DNA of 64,000 nt from Pseudopyrenochaeta lycopersici. Lineage: Eukaryota; Ascomycota; Dothideomycetes; Pleosporales; Pseudopyrenochaetaceae. The stretch is taken from positions 1,178,001 through 1,242,000 of the forward strand of contig NHZP01000012.1 of assembly GCA_003313425.1 (NCBI GenBank), given 5' to 3'. A program made the position numbers and the translations under genes. Below are positions 12,723 to 26,063 of the stretch, piece after piece. Each line of letters opens with the position of its first letter. Position 1 is the stretch's first letter. The notes under the pieces are model-generated. The model saw only the letters and a program-made list of their open reading frames with translations. It did not search any database and was not told where the DNA came from.

Positions 12723-13024
12723 CTATTTGCTGTAATGATCATTTAGCATCCAGTCTCAAGTGGAGGGTCTGTATATCTATCTTACCATGGAATTTGGCAA
12801 GTTTGGACAGCGGCCCCGAATGGGCTCCAAGTAATGCAGCATGTAGTTCCCCTGTAACACTGGCCACACTGGCGCTTGTTCAGCTTGTGCGGTTCAGCGC
12901 CGTCGCGAGGGAGAACGCTGTCAGCCTCCAAGCTTAGTGCTACAGTTGAGTCGACAACTGGTACCGCCATGGAGAGCGACGCGAAGAGGCCAGTGAAGAG
13001 AACGAGGACGGTAGATTGCTTCAT
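12723..13024 (-). CDS. Small secreted cysteine-rich protein (candidate effector or peptide)
   Basis: Two exons on the minus strand, 12786-13024 and 12723-12729, give 81 aa. Residues 1-20 form a signal peptide (hydrophobic core VLVLFTGLFASLSMA). A propeptide ends in a dibasic Lys50-Arg51, a Kex2-type site, leaving a 30-residue mature part with Cys 53, 56, 62, 63, 76 and 80 (C-X2-C-X5-CC-X12-C-X3-C). The 56-nt intron has donor GTAAGA and acceptor TTACAG. Without splicing the protein ends after five cysteines; the 7-nt last exon adds the sixth Cys and Lys, so all cysteines can pair. No family recognised; effector, antimicrobial or signalling roles are all inference. Confidence 0.72.
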
Positions 13025-15654
13025 GATTTGGATAGTATAAGGTAGTTGAACTTGAGAGATGCTGAACACTGTTGAGTTTGAGTGCTCGAAGATGAGTTGA
13101 AGAGATGTTTATATACTTCCCGACATTCGAAGAGCTAACTACTGCCTGTCTTCGCAAGTCTTCTCTTCTTCACTGCTCTGGAACAGAAACCCGACGTTCC
13201 GTTAAGGCCGTCATTCCAAGTGACTACTCCTTCAGGTATCTCTAATTACCCAAACGAACAACACTCGCCAAGCGTCCTTTCTTGGGAAGAAAGAACGCCT
13301 AATACATCACAAGTACCAACCATAGCTGTAGTATAACACGCTTTAAGGCAAGCCGTCTACACGCTTGTCATTGTATACGCGATCCTCTATGCAGGCTCAT
13401 CCTTCGCCACGCCTCGTCGGCTATTGCGGATCGCTCCGCCCCCACAGGGAACAGTGTTTATGCCTCGCCCTATTACAGCACGTATAGACTAGCTCAAATT
13501 CCAAAGAGCAACAATGGAGACAGTCAACAGAATCGCACGTGTTTTTCAAGACATTTTGTGACCCTGCTAGCATCTGCAATGCAAGTTCCACATTGAGGCA
13601 GCCCCTGCATCCTGTCAAGAGAGCCATGTTTTTCAAAGGACAAAAGTACTTTACACTCGCTCGGCCTCAACCTTTGACTATACGCAAGCGAGCACTTGAG
13701 TACGACCGTATGTAATACAATCCTGTTGTGCAACCACCTCCCAGGTTCCCCGCTGTTTCAGGACGGTTGTTTACTTTACTCACAAGTAAACCCCCCTTGT
13801 CACACTACCGGTAACCAAGACGAAGGAGCTCGTATTTTACATTTACGCCTGACGCTAACAATGCCATTCCCACTGTACACCAAAGCGTTGACACTGTAGG
13901 CCTTCCGTTAGCAACAGTAGTATTGCGCGAAAGTCAACTAGCGCACAAGCTGCTGCTGATGTTGTCGCATGAAATAACAATACCTTGCTACTACTTGACG
14001 CAGTGCTAGTACTAGTAATATTCTTGGCACAAACCTCATGTTCTTCGGGCCGCAGAAGCCTGTCCGTATACGGGTCATTGGCCCTTCGGGCGACACGGGA
14101 GCTTCAGAAGCAGGGGGTAATCCATTGCTGAGCTAGTAATAGAGGTACTGGTCCTAGCGGTTCCATTCAGGTTCCTACAGTCACTGTTCTGCTTCATCCG
14201 AATACTGTGCCTTAGAAGCTTTGATGTAGCGTATTTTGGCGAGTGAAAGCAAAGTGCACATGAAGATGGAAGAGATATTATTCTCATTTTACTAAACCTC
14301 GTTAGACTTCGCTATGTCTTTGCTGCATGTAAGGACAATTCCATAGATCGTTGAGCTCGTGGCTAAAACTGAAAAGGTGACATTGACTAAGAAAATGGCT
14401 CAATACTCATCATAATATACGTAGGATCGTTGTCAACCTAGGACAACTAGAGCTAGTTGTGTTTGGGCCTAGTTTCTAGGTGTCAGTCACACTTGAGCAC
14501 ACTCAGTGACGAGGAGGTCAGCTATTTGTAATTATGATTAAGAATAGGACATATAGACCTGGCTTACTGAAAAAATCTAAGAAGATTAGTTTTGGTCGCA
14601 TTCTGGCCTATATACGCTCTCTTTTTTAGGCTTTAGGGGAATACTCGGGGAAGGAGCAGCGGCATTTGGTGGATTTGTCTAACACTGGTGAAGTTGCTAC
14701 CAAGATACTGATTTTGCATGCAAAACGATATCGCAAAGCTGAGTGCTGCTATTGGTCTGTAAAGTAATAAAATGCTATGATTGGCAGGAGAGGGCTTGCA
14801 ATATCGAAATTGTAATGCTGGAACCTAGAATTTCTAAACATGATCGACTTTTGAGCCAAACTTTCCGTAAACGTGGACGGTTAGAGATCAATCGGACGTT
14901 CTCAAAACCGCGATTCGCGAAATGAGCCATAGCTGGAAAGAATATGATATTATCCCTTCCTGATATTTGCTTACCTAATCGTACGCATATGAAGCATACT
15001 AGGGCACGAGTCATGAATGGTATCGGTGCTGCAGTCCCCAGCCTAAATCCGACAAGCTTTTTTATGACAACAAGGACGTTCATACAACAGGGGTTAGTGG
15101 CAGTTGTGGTCTCTTTGCAAAGTCGTCTTTCTGAAAACTGCATCCGAGGTCTAGACAAGAGTTCGTATTTGGACTGATGCGGACGCTGGATCAAGGCAGG
15201 TAATATGGATGAAGGAGTCCTGCCATTCAATTCGCTATCCTTGATTTAACAAAAGGCTTTATTTGGTCAAGCTCATGACCAAGACAGGGTTCAAACTAAC
15301 CCTTGTCTTGTACTATACCAAAGGTGACTGAATATGTTCACGGGTGTTACATTCGGCACTCTAATATCAACTGCCGAATGCCACTACAAATTGACGACTT
15401 CATCCAAACCACGGTTTCTTTGAATTCTATCAATCTCGTTGGTTCCTTTTCGTCAGTTGATCAAAGCAGCCGATAAGAGTGATGGTTCTAATGACGGTCC
15501 CGCTCATTAAAAGATCGCCGTATCGTACAGGCGCAACTATATTCTCACATCGATTCATATAGTAGTCCAACTGCCCATTCTTAATCTTCTTCAGAAGTCG
15601 CCAACTCACTCACTGGTATCGAATTTCTTAGAAACTCCATAGAAAGATTCTACC
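13025..15654. other. Intergenic region with several short hairpins
   Basis: 2.6 kb with no convincing gene. Besides the promoter of the cysteine-rich gene it holds inverted repeats near 13768-13790, 15280-15313 and 15350-15380. A 151-codon minus-strand frame at 14775-15230 has no recognisable domain and I do not call it. Confidence 0.5.
13110..13117 (-). promoter_or_regulatory. TATA box of the secreted cysteine-rich gene
   Basis: On the minus strand the sequence reads TATATAAA, about 90 bases upstream of the ATG at 13024, followed by a pyrimidine/CAA-rich leader typical of well expressed fungal genes. Assignment rests on position and sequence only. Confidence 0.55.
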
Positions 15655-16796
15655 ATGTTTTGGAACACTCTCACCATCGGAGCCCTTTGGGCGCAATCTG
15701 TCTCTGCACAGAACATGCTGAGATTTGCATGCTCGCAGCTCACCGTCGAGCGTGCTGATCCTCTTGTCACTCCTGGACAGAATCCTGCGCCGCACACGCA
15801 CCAGATAATTGGGGGAAATTCCTTCAATCTTACGGTAGCGCACACCGACTCTATTAAGAACTACAACACTAACAAGGCTCAGATGGAACCAGGCACATAC
15901 GATCCCGCAGCCAAGTCCACCTGTACATCTTGCACCTACTCTGAGGACTTCAGTAACTACTGGACCGCTTCCCTATACTTCAAGTCTCCTGAGAATGGTA
16001 CCTTCCAGCGCGTGCCCCAGTATGCCAATATCGGTCTCCAACAGGACGGTGGCATGACGGTGTACTACATGCCGTACAGTGCCAAAAACAATAAAATGAC
16101 AGCCTTCAGGCCTGGCTTTAGGATGATTGCTGGAGACCCTACTTCGAAGAAAAATAACAGAGCCTCTCTCTGTCACCGTTGTCTCGGAAATGGGGAGGGC
16201 TTTGCCCCATGCGATGCCAAAGACACTGGCGAACTTCCAACCAAATACTGTCCACAGGGAATTCGAGCCACGGTCATCTTTCCATCATGCTGGGATGGAA
16301 AGAATCTTGACTCCCCAGACCACAAGAGCCATGTTGCCTACTCCAACGGCGGGGGCCTTGGAAGTCCAAATTGTCCTTCTACTCACCCTGTGGCTATCCC
16401 CCAGGTCATGTACGAGATCATGTGGGACACTGGGAAATACAAGAACACTGCTTGGTATGGTAATGGTAAACAACCTTTTGTTTACAGTTTCGGTGACGGG
16501 TATGTCCAACTTTATTAGGTTTATCTATTTAGTTTAATTTACTGACTATGGGAAATAGGGTTGGTTATGGACAGCATGGTGACTACCTCTTTGGCTGGAA
16601 GGATGACTCTTTACAAAAAGCAATGGATGCTTTGCCAACCGGCAGGTGTGCGAATGCAAACTGTAGCGTGCTCAAAATACAGTCAGCAAAGGACTCCATG
16701 AACTGTAAGAAGGCTCAACAAGTGGTTGAAAATGTTGGTAAGAATGGAGAATGGATCCAAGAGCTTCCAGGAGGGGTTGCGGTTACGTATGCATAG
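15655..16796 (+). CDS. Secreted DUF1996-domain protein
   Basis: Two exons, 15655-16499 and 16559-16796, give 360 aa. The intron (59 nt) has donor GTATGT, branch ACTGAC and acceptor AATAG; it restores the family's GDGVGYGQHGDYLFGW stretch. Residues 1-18 are a signal peptide. The body matches the fungal DUF1996 family: an N-terminal block around APHTHQIIGG, several cysteines (CTSCTY, CHRCLGNGEG) and the block FPSCWDGKNLDSPDHKSHVAY. Family members are extracellular or wall-associated proteins of unknown activity, and this entry fits their usual length of the core domain. Function remains unknown. Confidence 0.88.
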
Positions 16797-17047
16797 CCTT
16801 TATCTTAGATGGAGCAAAGTTATGGATAGTGCCATGCAAAGTTGATCGACTGGAGGAAGGCTCGCTCGTTGATGTCGCTACCTATTCGACTACTATTAGA
16901 ATATGGACTGTCATTTCCGTGAGCAATGCAGACATAAAACATGACCGGCTGAGTGAATATTTTGTTGCGTTCATAAGCATTCATCCGAAATGATACCGAA
17001 GGCTACGGAAAATTCATAATAGTGTTTCTGCACCGATCTAGATCGAG

Positions 17048-18067
17048 TCAGAATTTCGCCTTCAACCACTTTTCGATGCCCTTAATGGCATCTTTAGGCC
17101 TTTCTAACTGTATCCAATGCGCTGCTTCAATAGTCTCATATGTCAAATCCTTGATGAACTTTGCCTGATTCTCAGCATATTTAGGGTGAACACTGGGCGA
17201 ACAAACAACATCATACTTCGCATCGAAATAAAGGACTGGAAATTTCAAGACTCCACCATTCCTTTCACTTTTGGCGTACTCCTCATTGACGTCATTATTT
17301 AAGTAGTATGATATAGCTGGGAGGAAACCATGCTTCTGGTGGCTCTTCATCAAGTTCCGGAACAAGGATTCATCAAGACAAGTATTTTCGAGCGGGAGAT
17401 TGGGTAACCTCTCAGGATGTCCACCAAACCATCCTCCGTCTCTCAAAGTTGTGGCCGTGGGAGATCTCTTTCCATAACTGCTAGGGTCGCTTTTGTGGTA
17501 CAGGTGTTTGACGATTTTGTCATGGGGTCCGCTGTCCAGCATCTTCGCACTGTCTTCAGCATGCAGCTCGTAATACCTAATGTATTCGAATTGGCCCCAC
17601 TCGAATTCATCTTCAGGGTAAAGATCCCGGTTCACTAGGGTTACAAGGTGGTTGAGCCCAAGTTCCAAGCTTCGGTACGGCACTGCCAGCAATACGAGTC
17701 CAAAGAACAGTTCGGGGTGATGAGCAGCAAGAGCGTTGATGACGCCACATCCCCAATCATGGCCGATCCAGATCGCTTGTTTGACACCTATTTGACTGAC
17801 AAAATCAACGAGTTCGGATACCAAGACTTCTAAAGCGTAGCTCCGTTTGTTCTTCGGTGCCGAGGAGAGGCCGTAGCCGCGCATATCGGGTGCAATCACG
17901 CGATACTTCTGTGCAGAAAAATGGAGAAGCAAGTGTTTCCATGACTGTGCGAGATCAGGCCAGCCATGAATAAAGATTAAAGGAATTCCATCCTTGGGGC
18001 CGCCTTCGTAGGAGTGCGTTGTTTCACCAGTTTTGAGGTTGATATCGTGAGCGGTAAAGGGTTCCAT
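17048..18067 (-). CDS. Alpha/beta hydrolase, epoxide-hydrolase-like
   Basis: Single exon, 339 aa. The oxyanion motif HGWPD is at residues 34-38, the nucleophile elbow GHDWG puts Asp at 104, and the catalytic His is in AAHW at about 317. Asp nucleophile plus HGxP is the hallmark of soluble epoxide hydrolases, which open epoxides to diols through a covalent ester. Haloacetate dehalogenases share the motif and are the main alternative. No signal peptide, so probably cytosolic. It lies tail-to-tail with the DUF1996 gene (251 bases apart). Substrate unknown. Confidence 0.85.
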   Translation of the reverse strand: MEPFTAHDINLKTGETTHSYEGGPKDGIPLIFIHGWPDLAQSWKHLLLHFSAQKYRVIAPDMRGYGLSSAPKNKRSYALEVLVSELVDFVSQIGVKQAIWIGHDWGCGVINALAAHHPELFFGLVLLAVPYRSLELGLNHLVTLVNRDLYPEDEFEWGQFEYIRYYELHAEDSAKMLDSGPHDKIVKHLYHKSDPSSYGKRSPTATTLRDGGWFGGHPERLPNLPLENTCLDESLFRNLMKSHQKHGFLPAISYYLNNDVNEEYAKSERNGGVLKFPVLYFDAKYDVVCSPSVHPKYAENQAKFIKDLTYETIEAAHWIQLERPKDAIKGIEKWLKAKF

Positions 18068-19825
18068 GACGAGAGTCTACTTTTAGGAGCGTTATACAGA
18101 CTGTTTCCGAAAGGAGCAACTGGGAATTTCAGTTCCAAAAATTTGATACTGTAAGAATCCTCCTGTGCCGGATCGTTCTGATCTTATACATCTGGGGTGA
18201 TCTGTTTAGGTAGGTCCGATTTTGGGAGCATCCCCACACTGTGGAAAATCTTAAACGTTCAAAACTTGTTTCATCTTGACCAAGAAAAGAGAAAGTTAAT
18301 GCTAGCGGGAATTGGCATTTGAAAGATACCATTCAAAGCAAGGTCGCGGAGAAAGTGTGTCTGCGGACTGGAAGGGACAGGCCGGCCAGAGAGGCCTGAG
18401 ACTCACGGACGAAAAGTAGCGGACAACAATTATTGGTTGGTGGTTACAATATATGTTCGTTATATGTAGGTTCTCGACTGTAGTGGCCGAGCGGCGAATC
18501 AACCTTGATTTCCCCCACAAGACAGCTTCATGTGAATTGCGAAGTGCTGCCCCACATCATTAACCTGCCGAGCTAGTTTGGCAAGTCTCAATTTAGGTAC
18601 CAACTCGAAAAAGACCACGAAAAATTTGAAGAGAAAGTTCGAAGAGCGGGAGATATGATTATGCAGAGTAACGACCACAGTAGCGCTTCTATTGGTGCTG
18701 GTCAAGGTATTCGAAGCTACAAGTAGTGTAGAATCACTCACCTTGGCTCGAGATTGCCTACCCCACCCCCACAATCCTGCCAAAGCTGATCAAGTCGGGA
18801 TAGAAATGTTTACTCTCGCTAACAATCTACCCAACATGCAGCATAAAAATAGAAAGTGAAGATTTTTCTTTTGTCCTTAAAACAAAACAATCATGGGATT
18901 TTTTATGGGGTTTCGCTGATTGCTGTTTTAACTTTATCACACCGGAGGACGTGAGGATCAACACGATGTTAAAACCGCTCTAAACACTCATATCGTTAGT
19001 CATATTAAGGATACAGAACCTAGTAAAATAGCATATCACTCCAGAATTCTTGTGGAGGATGTACAAACCTTAATAACTGATTGGAAGCATTTCTACCCTG
19101 AACTCTTCCATTCCGAAAACAACAAAGCTGTCAAACACGCTGGACCCATATCGAATCACTGCAAGCCTGGTGGTCCATTTATATCCTGACTTTCGCTTTA
19201 GACTCTCTTCGGCAGCTAGCTAGTGAGCCGTAGGACATAGACTGCCATCCTGTTCGTCAAGGAAAGACATTTCTTATCCCTACATCCCCACAAGTTCACC
19301 ATGCGTGTGCTTACCGATCAGTGCGATTCCTTACAGTATATGTCCATTAATACCGCAAGTAACTGTGTGTATGATCCAAAGTTCACTTGAGTATATATTT
19401 CTCTCCCGAGAATATGCCCTATGCACTCTTTGAGCTGTGATTATATATCTAGAAGAGATGGAAGTATAGGGACGGGAAATAAAGAGTAGATTGCGCAGAT
19501 ACAGGATTATATAGGAAAGTCAAACAAAGGAGGTAGGAAGATGGGACTAGTGGCCAGGTTCTCATATTATAGTAGGATATTTTGCACAAGGTAATTGTGC
19601 AAAGTTGTAATTAGTTGTCTGCCGTAAGTCTCATTCATCGGACCTATTACTCCCGTGCCAAGGGCTCATGGAGGTGTCACTTTCGCTCAAGTAGAATCTT
19701 CCCCGTCGTGCACCGTTCTTTCGGATATACCAGGTCGCATCTCTGGTGTTAATACATTAGTACTCAACCACTACCGAGAAATTTTGTATCAAGAGAAGGC
19801 GTAGAAAGTATAGCATACAGCTTCC
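18068..19825. other. Intergenic, 1.76 kb
   Basis: No gene seen. Only short overlapping frames without domains. It includes the promoter of the hydrolase gene (near 18068) and the 3' side of the oxysterol-binding protein gene. Confidence 0.5.
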
Positions 19826-21177
19826 TCACTTCCTCTCATAAATCGGTGGTGTCACATCCGGATGAAATGGCGGCTTCGCAGCACTCGCCTTCTGCTGATC
19901 AAAGACCCATACACCGTTCGTTTGAGTATCGTTGATGCTTTCGCCAATCTGTTTGGCCAGCTCCTCAAAGAGTGGGAACGTCTCTGCGCGTGAGAAAAAC
20001 TTGCGGTCCCACTCGCGGCCCTCGTCTTTTTCCTGCTTTCGCATCTCACGCTGGCGGTTTTCAATGATTGACTTCTCGGCAGATGTGAGGTCCATATCGC
20101 CCTTGTTGATGGCTGCGGAGACCTTTTGCCACGCGCGTCGCGTCTCAAAATCGTCTTGTTGCTCAATGGGCGCGATAGTGAGCGGTGTCGTCTTCGTGAC
20201 CTTGGGGTCGAATGTGTCAACAACTGCCTTCGTCTTTGCATCTTTGATCTGGAAAGTATCCGTCCATTGTCCATCAGCCTTGTATATTACTTCCTTCTCT
20301 TTCCCTGTAGGATAGAGAATTGCAGAGAAAGTGTTCTTCTTGCCAGACACCCAGCCCTTGCCGCTATAGTCGATGCGCGCTGTATATCCAGAGGAAGATT
20401 GGATGAACGTGCTACTGTTCAGCTCGACGTATGGCGAACCTGTGATGAGGCCTTCGATGTGGAGGGACGGGAGGGTGAACAGGTAGTGCTCGTCGAATGC
20501 ATCGATATGCAGAAGGGCATGGCCAACTTGCTGTAACATATTAGCGTCGTAACATAGAGGGGCAATGTAGAGTGTCTTACCTTGACATTGATGGTAGTTT
20601 TGAAAGACGCTTTTTGTGCATTGTAGCCCTCCAACCGGACACCGTGCTGCTCGTTCCAGATGGAGTAAGCCGTGACCGGTGGATGATGACTGAGCATGTT
20701 GCATTAGCATCCCACCCCGCACACCTATGACAAGGAATTCGTACCTGACTTGCTCACTAACAAGTTGCGTTGTGCCAGCTGCATCCTCCCACTTCCCCAG
20801 GAACAGCTCGCCCAAAAAGGGGTTGAGAGGCTTCTTCTCGCTGCCCAGCTTCTCACTTCGACTGGCATATTGTTGCTTCAGTGTGCTCAAGAACCATTTC
20901 ATGACTAGCATGCATCGCTTCGCAGGGTCTTTCTCAGCAGCCGGCGCAACGAAGACGGAGGGATGCTCGGTCCAGTAGGACGAAAATTCGGTGAGCGACT
21001 TGGTCGAGAGGATGAAGGCAGGCGCAGTCATAGTCGAGAGATCGCCATTGAAGGATGCTATGGACTGCAATAGAGTCAGTATAAATTTTAATTCGTGGCT
21101 AGAGCTTTTACCTTGAGAAAGCTTGACCAGGAGCCTTTTGACTGTGGGGGTACAGCTGAGCCTTCCTTCTCGGCCAT
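19826..21177 (-). CDS. Oxysterol-binding protein (Kes1/Osh4 type)
   Basis: Four exons on the minus strand, 21112-21177, 20745-21064, 20581-20689 and 19826-20530, give 399 aa; introns are 47, 55 and 50 nt. The joins rebuild the OSBP signature EQVSHHPPVTAY across the second intron. Protein order: short leader, lid and core (NPFLGELFLGKW), signature, then C-terminal helices. There is no PH domain or ankyrin, as in yeast Osh4/Kes1 (434 aa). These proteins exchange sterol for phosphatidylinositol 4-phosphate between membranes. An unspliced reading through the introns gives a false 495-codon frame. Confidence 0.92.
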
Positions 21178-21682
21178 GTTTGCGATGAAGAAATGCGTGT
21201 AAAAGGGAATAAGGTCTAAATCGGGTTGCAATATGTTCAAAATGTTTTAGGGGGCTCTTTTCGCGTTTCTGGGGTGTTGCGACAAGCAGCGGGGAGAGGT
21301 TGTCGTGGATCAATGCTGGTGTTAATTATGGAGACCGCTTGTTTGGTTTGGGAATGACGTCGCCCGCGCTAAGCCACACGCGCAATCTTTAGAAGTCATG
21401 ACGACCCTCTATACAAACACACGGTAATCATGCGTATATCTTCTGTGGCAAGTCGCATATTATTTTTCCTTCTTTGATCTACATGACCCTCTATTAAGAT
21501 CACAGTTGACAGCCACATCAACGTCCCTGCTGCACATTTGGGATATAGAAATGAGAAGATGGCCATCAGGCCTTATGCGGTTGTTAATTTGGGGTTGAAT
21601 TGCTAATCGACGACATTTAGGCTATAGTAACATTTTTAACACGCTCACAAGGTCGCTTCCACACACAGTCTTTGTCACTCAA
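21178..21682. other. Intergenic between two minus-strand genes
   Basis: Holds the promoter of the oxysterol-binding protein gene and the 3' end of the phosphoglucomutase gene. Nothing else seen. Confidence 0.5.
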
Positions 21683-23589
<1,907 letters not shown>

Positions 23590-24096
23590 GATGATTTTGG
23601 TGATACTTTCAGGCTGAATTCGAAACGGAATGCAGCAATTGGAGTGATTGAAAGTTGGTTGAGCTGGCAGCAGTCGACTTTTGAGCTTTCGGTGAGGGGC
23701 AGCTTCGCGCTTTCCCCCACTTCGCGGGATGACGCTGTCAGTGCGTCGAACGGCGTCCACTAACACCTGTACGGTAAGAAATCCGCCACCTTTCGTTGTC
23801 GCCCTCAACTTTTTCTTCGCCTTTTCCCAACAGTCACTAAAGTGGCGGCGACGCTGAGGCAAAACACTGCGAGCGCCTCTCGGATTGCCTTACCGGCCCA
23901 TTTCTCGGCCCGAAGTCACCCAGCGTGCCACGCATGGGGCCCCGCAATCAGATTAGCCCAGAGTACTTCGAGGTTGGATTGAAAAATCGTTTTGCGACTG
24001 TACAACGCCACGAAGGCATCCAGGCTCTGTTGTGTTGAAGCATCAATCTGGAATATACAAGGTCTACTCAACAATTGTAACCCATCCCGGTCCGCC
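23590..24096. other. Divergent promoter region, PGM / XPG-type gene
   Basis: 507 bases between the start codons of the minus-strand phosphoglucomutase gene and the plus-strand XPG-type gene; it must hold both promoters. No specific site assigned. Confidence 0.55.
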
Positions 24097-26063
24097 ATGG
24101 GGATCCCGGGGCTCGCCCGACGCCTGGAGCCATATTCCACCCAGTACTCGGCCCAACAATTGGAAGGGTACTCGGCCATTATTGATGGACCTGCGCTTGC
24201 CTATCATGCTCACAAGCTTGCCCTTGCTGCCTCAGCCAGCCATACCAGGGTACCGTCCTATGCAGACATAATGACGGAAGCCATACGGTGGTTGGACAGT
24301 TTGGAGGATATCAATATCAAGGTGTGAGTGACCGTTGTTACCGCTTGTCCCCATGGCAATACAGTTGCCAACCCACCTTTATGCATCTTCCAGCATTGGA
24401 GTTGTTACTGTACAACAAAGCGGCACCACGGAAGTGCCCGCATTCTTTTGTTTGTCCTTGGCAGAGTGCAGGTCCAGTATTGGTCTCGCATGTTATGTTC
24501 CTTCACTTCCGGCAGGGATAAGCCTCGCTTGGGTGGCTGCAGCGGGCAGCTAACTGTACTCGCATGCATACGCCATCCGTAGCATGCGTGTATATTGCGT
24601 CGATCATTGCTAATAAAGACGATGCTAGGTCTATAATATTGTTTGATGGGTCACTCCCACAGAGCAAGCGAGCTGAGAGGCTTTCTAGGCTTGAGCAGAA
24701 TAATAAACGGGTGCAGCACCTTCGCGCAAGCTATCCTTCCACAGCATGTCCTATACCCACGTACCTAGGGTCCAACTCATATGCATTTCTAGCTCCTGCG
24801 CTAAGAGAAACTTTGAGCAACTCGTGTTTCGCGTCTAGAACACGCATTGTGCCTGGAGAAGCCGACGATTGGTGTGCTTTATATGCCAAAAACAACGCAC
24901 GCTCAATCATTCTCACAAGTGACACTGATCTTGTTCTGTACGATTATCATCCGGAGACATTGATTGTTTTCCTTCAAGATGCTGATTTTTTAGTGGGAAT
25001 CAAGGCATTTTCACCAAAGCAAATATGGAAGAAGCTACAATTGAAGAGCTTAGTCTCTTTCGCTTTCGCCATAAGCCAAGGGCCTTCCGATACTGCAAAC
25101 GACTTGATTCATAAGGCTCAAAATGCGGACATAGAGTCCAGGGAGTACCTTGATTTCAGCAAACGTTATACTGCAGCCGCTGTTTCACCGACTTATACGT
25201 CAATGCCTAGTGGCTCGTCTCTTGTCCTGCCAGATTCAGATGTCCGAGTCTCAGAATTCGTGCATCAAGCCCTGCATGGCTCCTCAACTCCGCTCGTCTA
25301 CTTGCCTTTGTTAGTTGAGGACCCCAATCAGGCTTCTGCATGGACCATGGGCCAGGATATACGCAAATTGGCGTACTCAATCCTAGCACCTGCAAAATCA
25401 ATCATTCAGGAGTACAAACGAAAAGCGCAAGGCATCTTTGTTCACGAGATCAACGTATATTCAACAACGGAAGTACGGGTCCTGGCCACACAGCTGGATC
25501 AACAGTTTAGCATTCTAACGGATTGGGCCTCCTCGAAATCGGTCGGGGCTCAGCTGTTATGGCCAATGTTTGCACTGAGCCTTGTACTTGCTGATATGAA
25601 CACACCGCCTTCGGTGACTCTCGTACTACGCATAATCAATGGCGACTTCGACAATACTTGGGCCTTCATACATCTCATGTCTCGCATGCAAGCTGTATTA
25701 TACTCTCTACGCATGGTCAAACAGATTGCCAATATGTGGCTCGCAATCCACAGCAATACAGACCTTGAGCTCCTCGCCTGCCTTTCTAGCCTGGACAGGC
25801 ATATGAGCAATTTTCCGTCGATAGCAGATATGTTCACTGTTTCAGGACAGAAGGCAAGGGTCTTGGCAGATCACGCAATGCTGAAAGAACTCGTTGATGA
25901 GATCTACGCTTCGGCTGGTGTAAAGATACCCGAGGAACATGTTTCAAATAAAAAGAAGAAGAGACAAACCAGGGAGATGGATAGAAAGAAGCGGAAGGCT
26001 GAGCAAAGGCCGCAAGAAAAGCCGCAGGCGTCCAATACATTTACGGTACTGAAAGCTGAATAG
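24097..26063 (+). CDS. XPG-N/XPG-I nuclease-fold protein, Asteroid-like
   Basis: Two exons, 24097-24323 and 24629-26063, give 553 aa. The N-terminus MGIPGLARRL is the XPG N-region; after the junction comes IILFDGSLPQSKRAERLSRL, then the XPG-I block GEADDWCALYAKNNARSIILTSDTDLVLYD. This order and the lack of a HhH region match the Asteroid group. The donor GTGAGT and acceptor GCTAG keep frame exactly, but the intron is 305 nt, the longest in the window. The C-terminus is strongly basic (KKKKRQTREMDRKKRK), a likely nuclear signal. Nuclease activity is inferred from fold only. Confidence 0.85.

Noticed and set aside
14775..15230. 151-codon minus-strand frame
   Set aside because: No recognisable domain, low-complexity basic composition, no supporting context.
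19826..21313. Single 495-codon frame for the oxysterol-binding protein
   Set aside because: It reads through three introns; the spliced four-exon model restores the EQVSHHPP signature.
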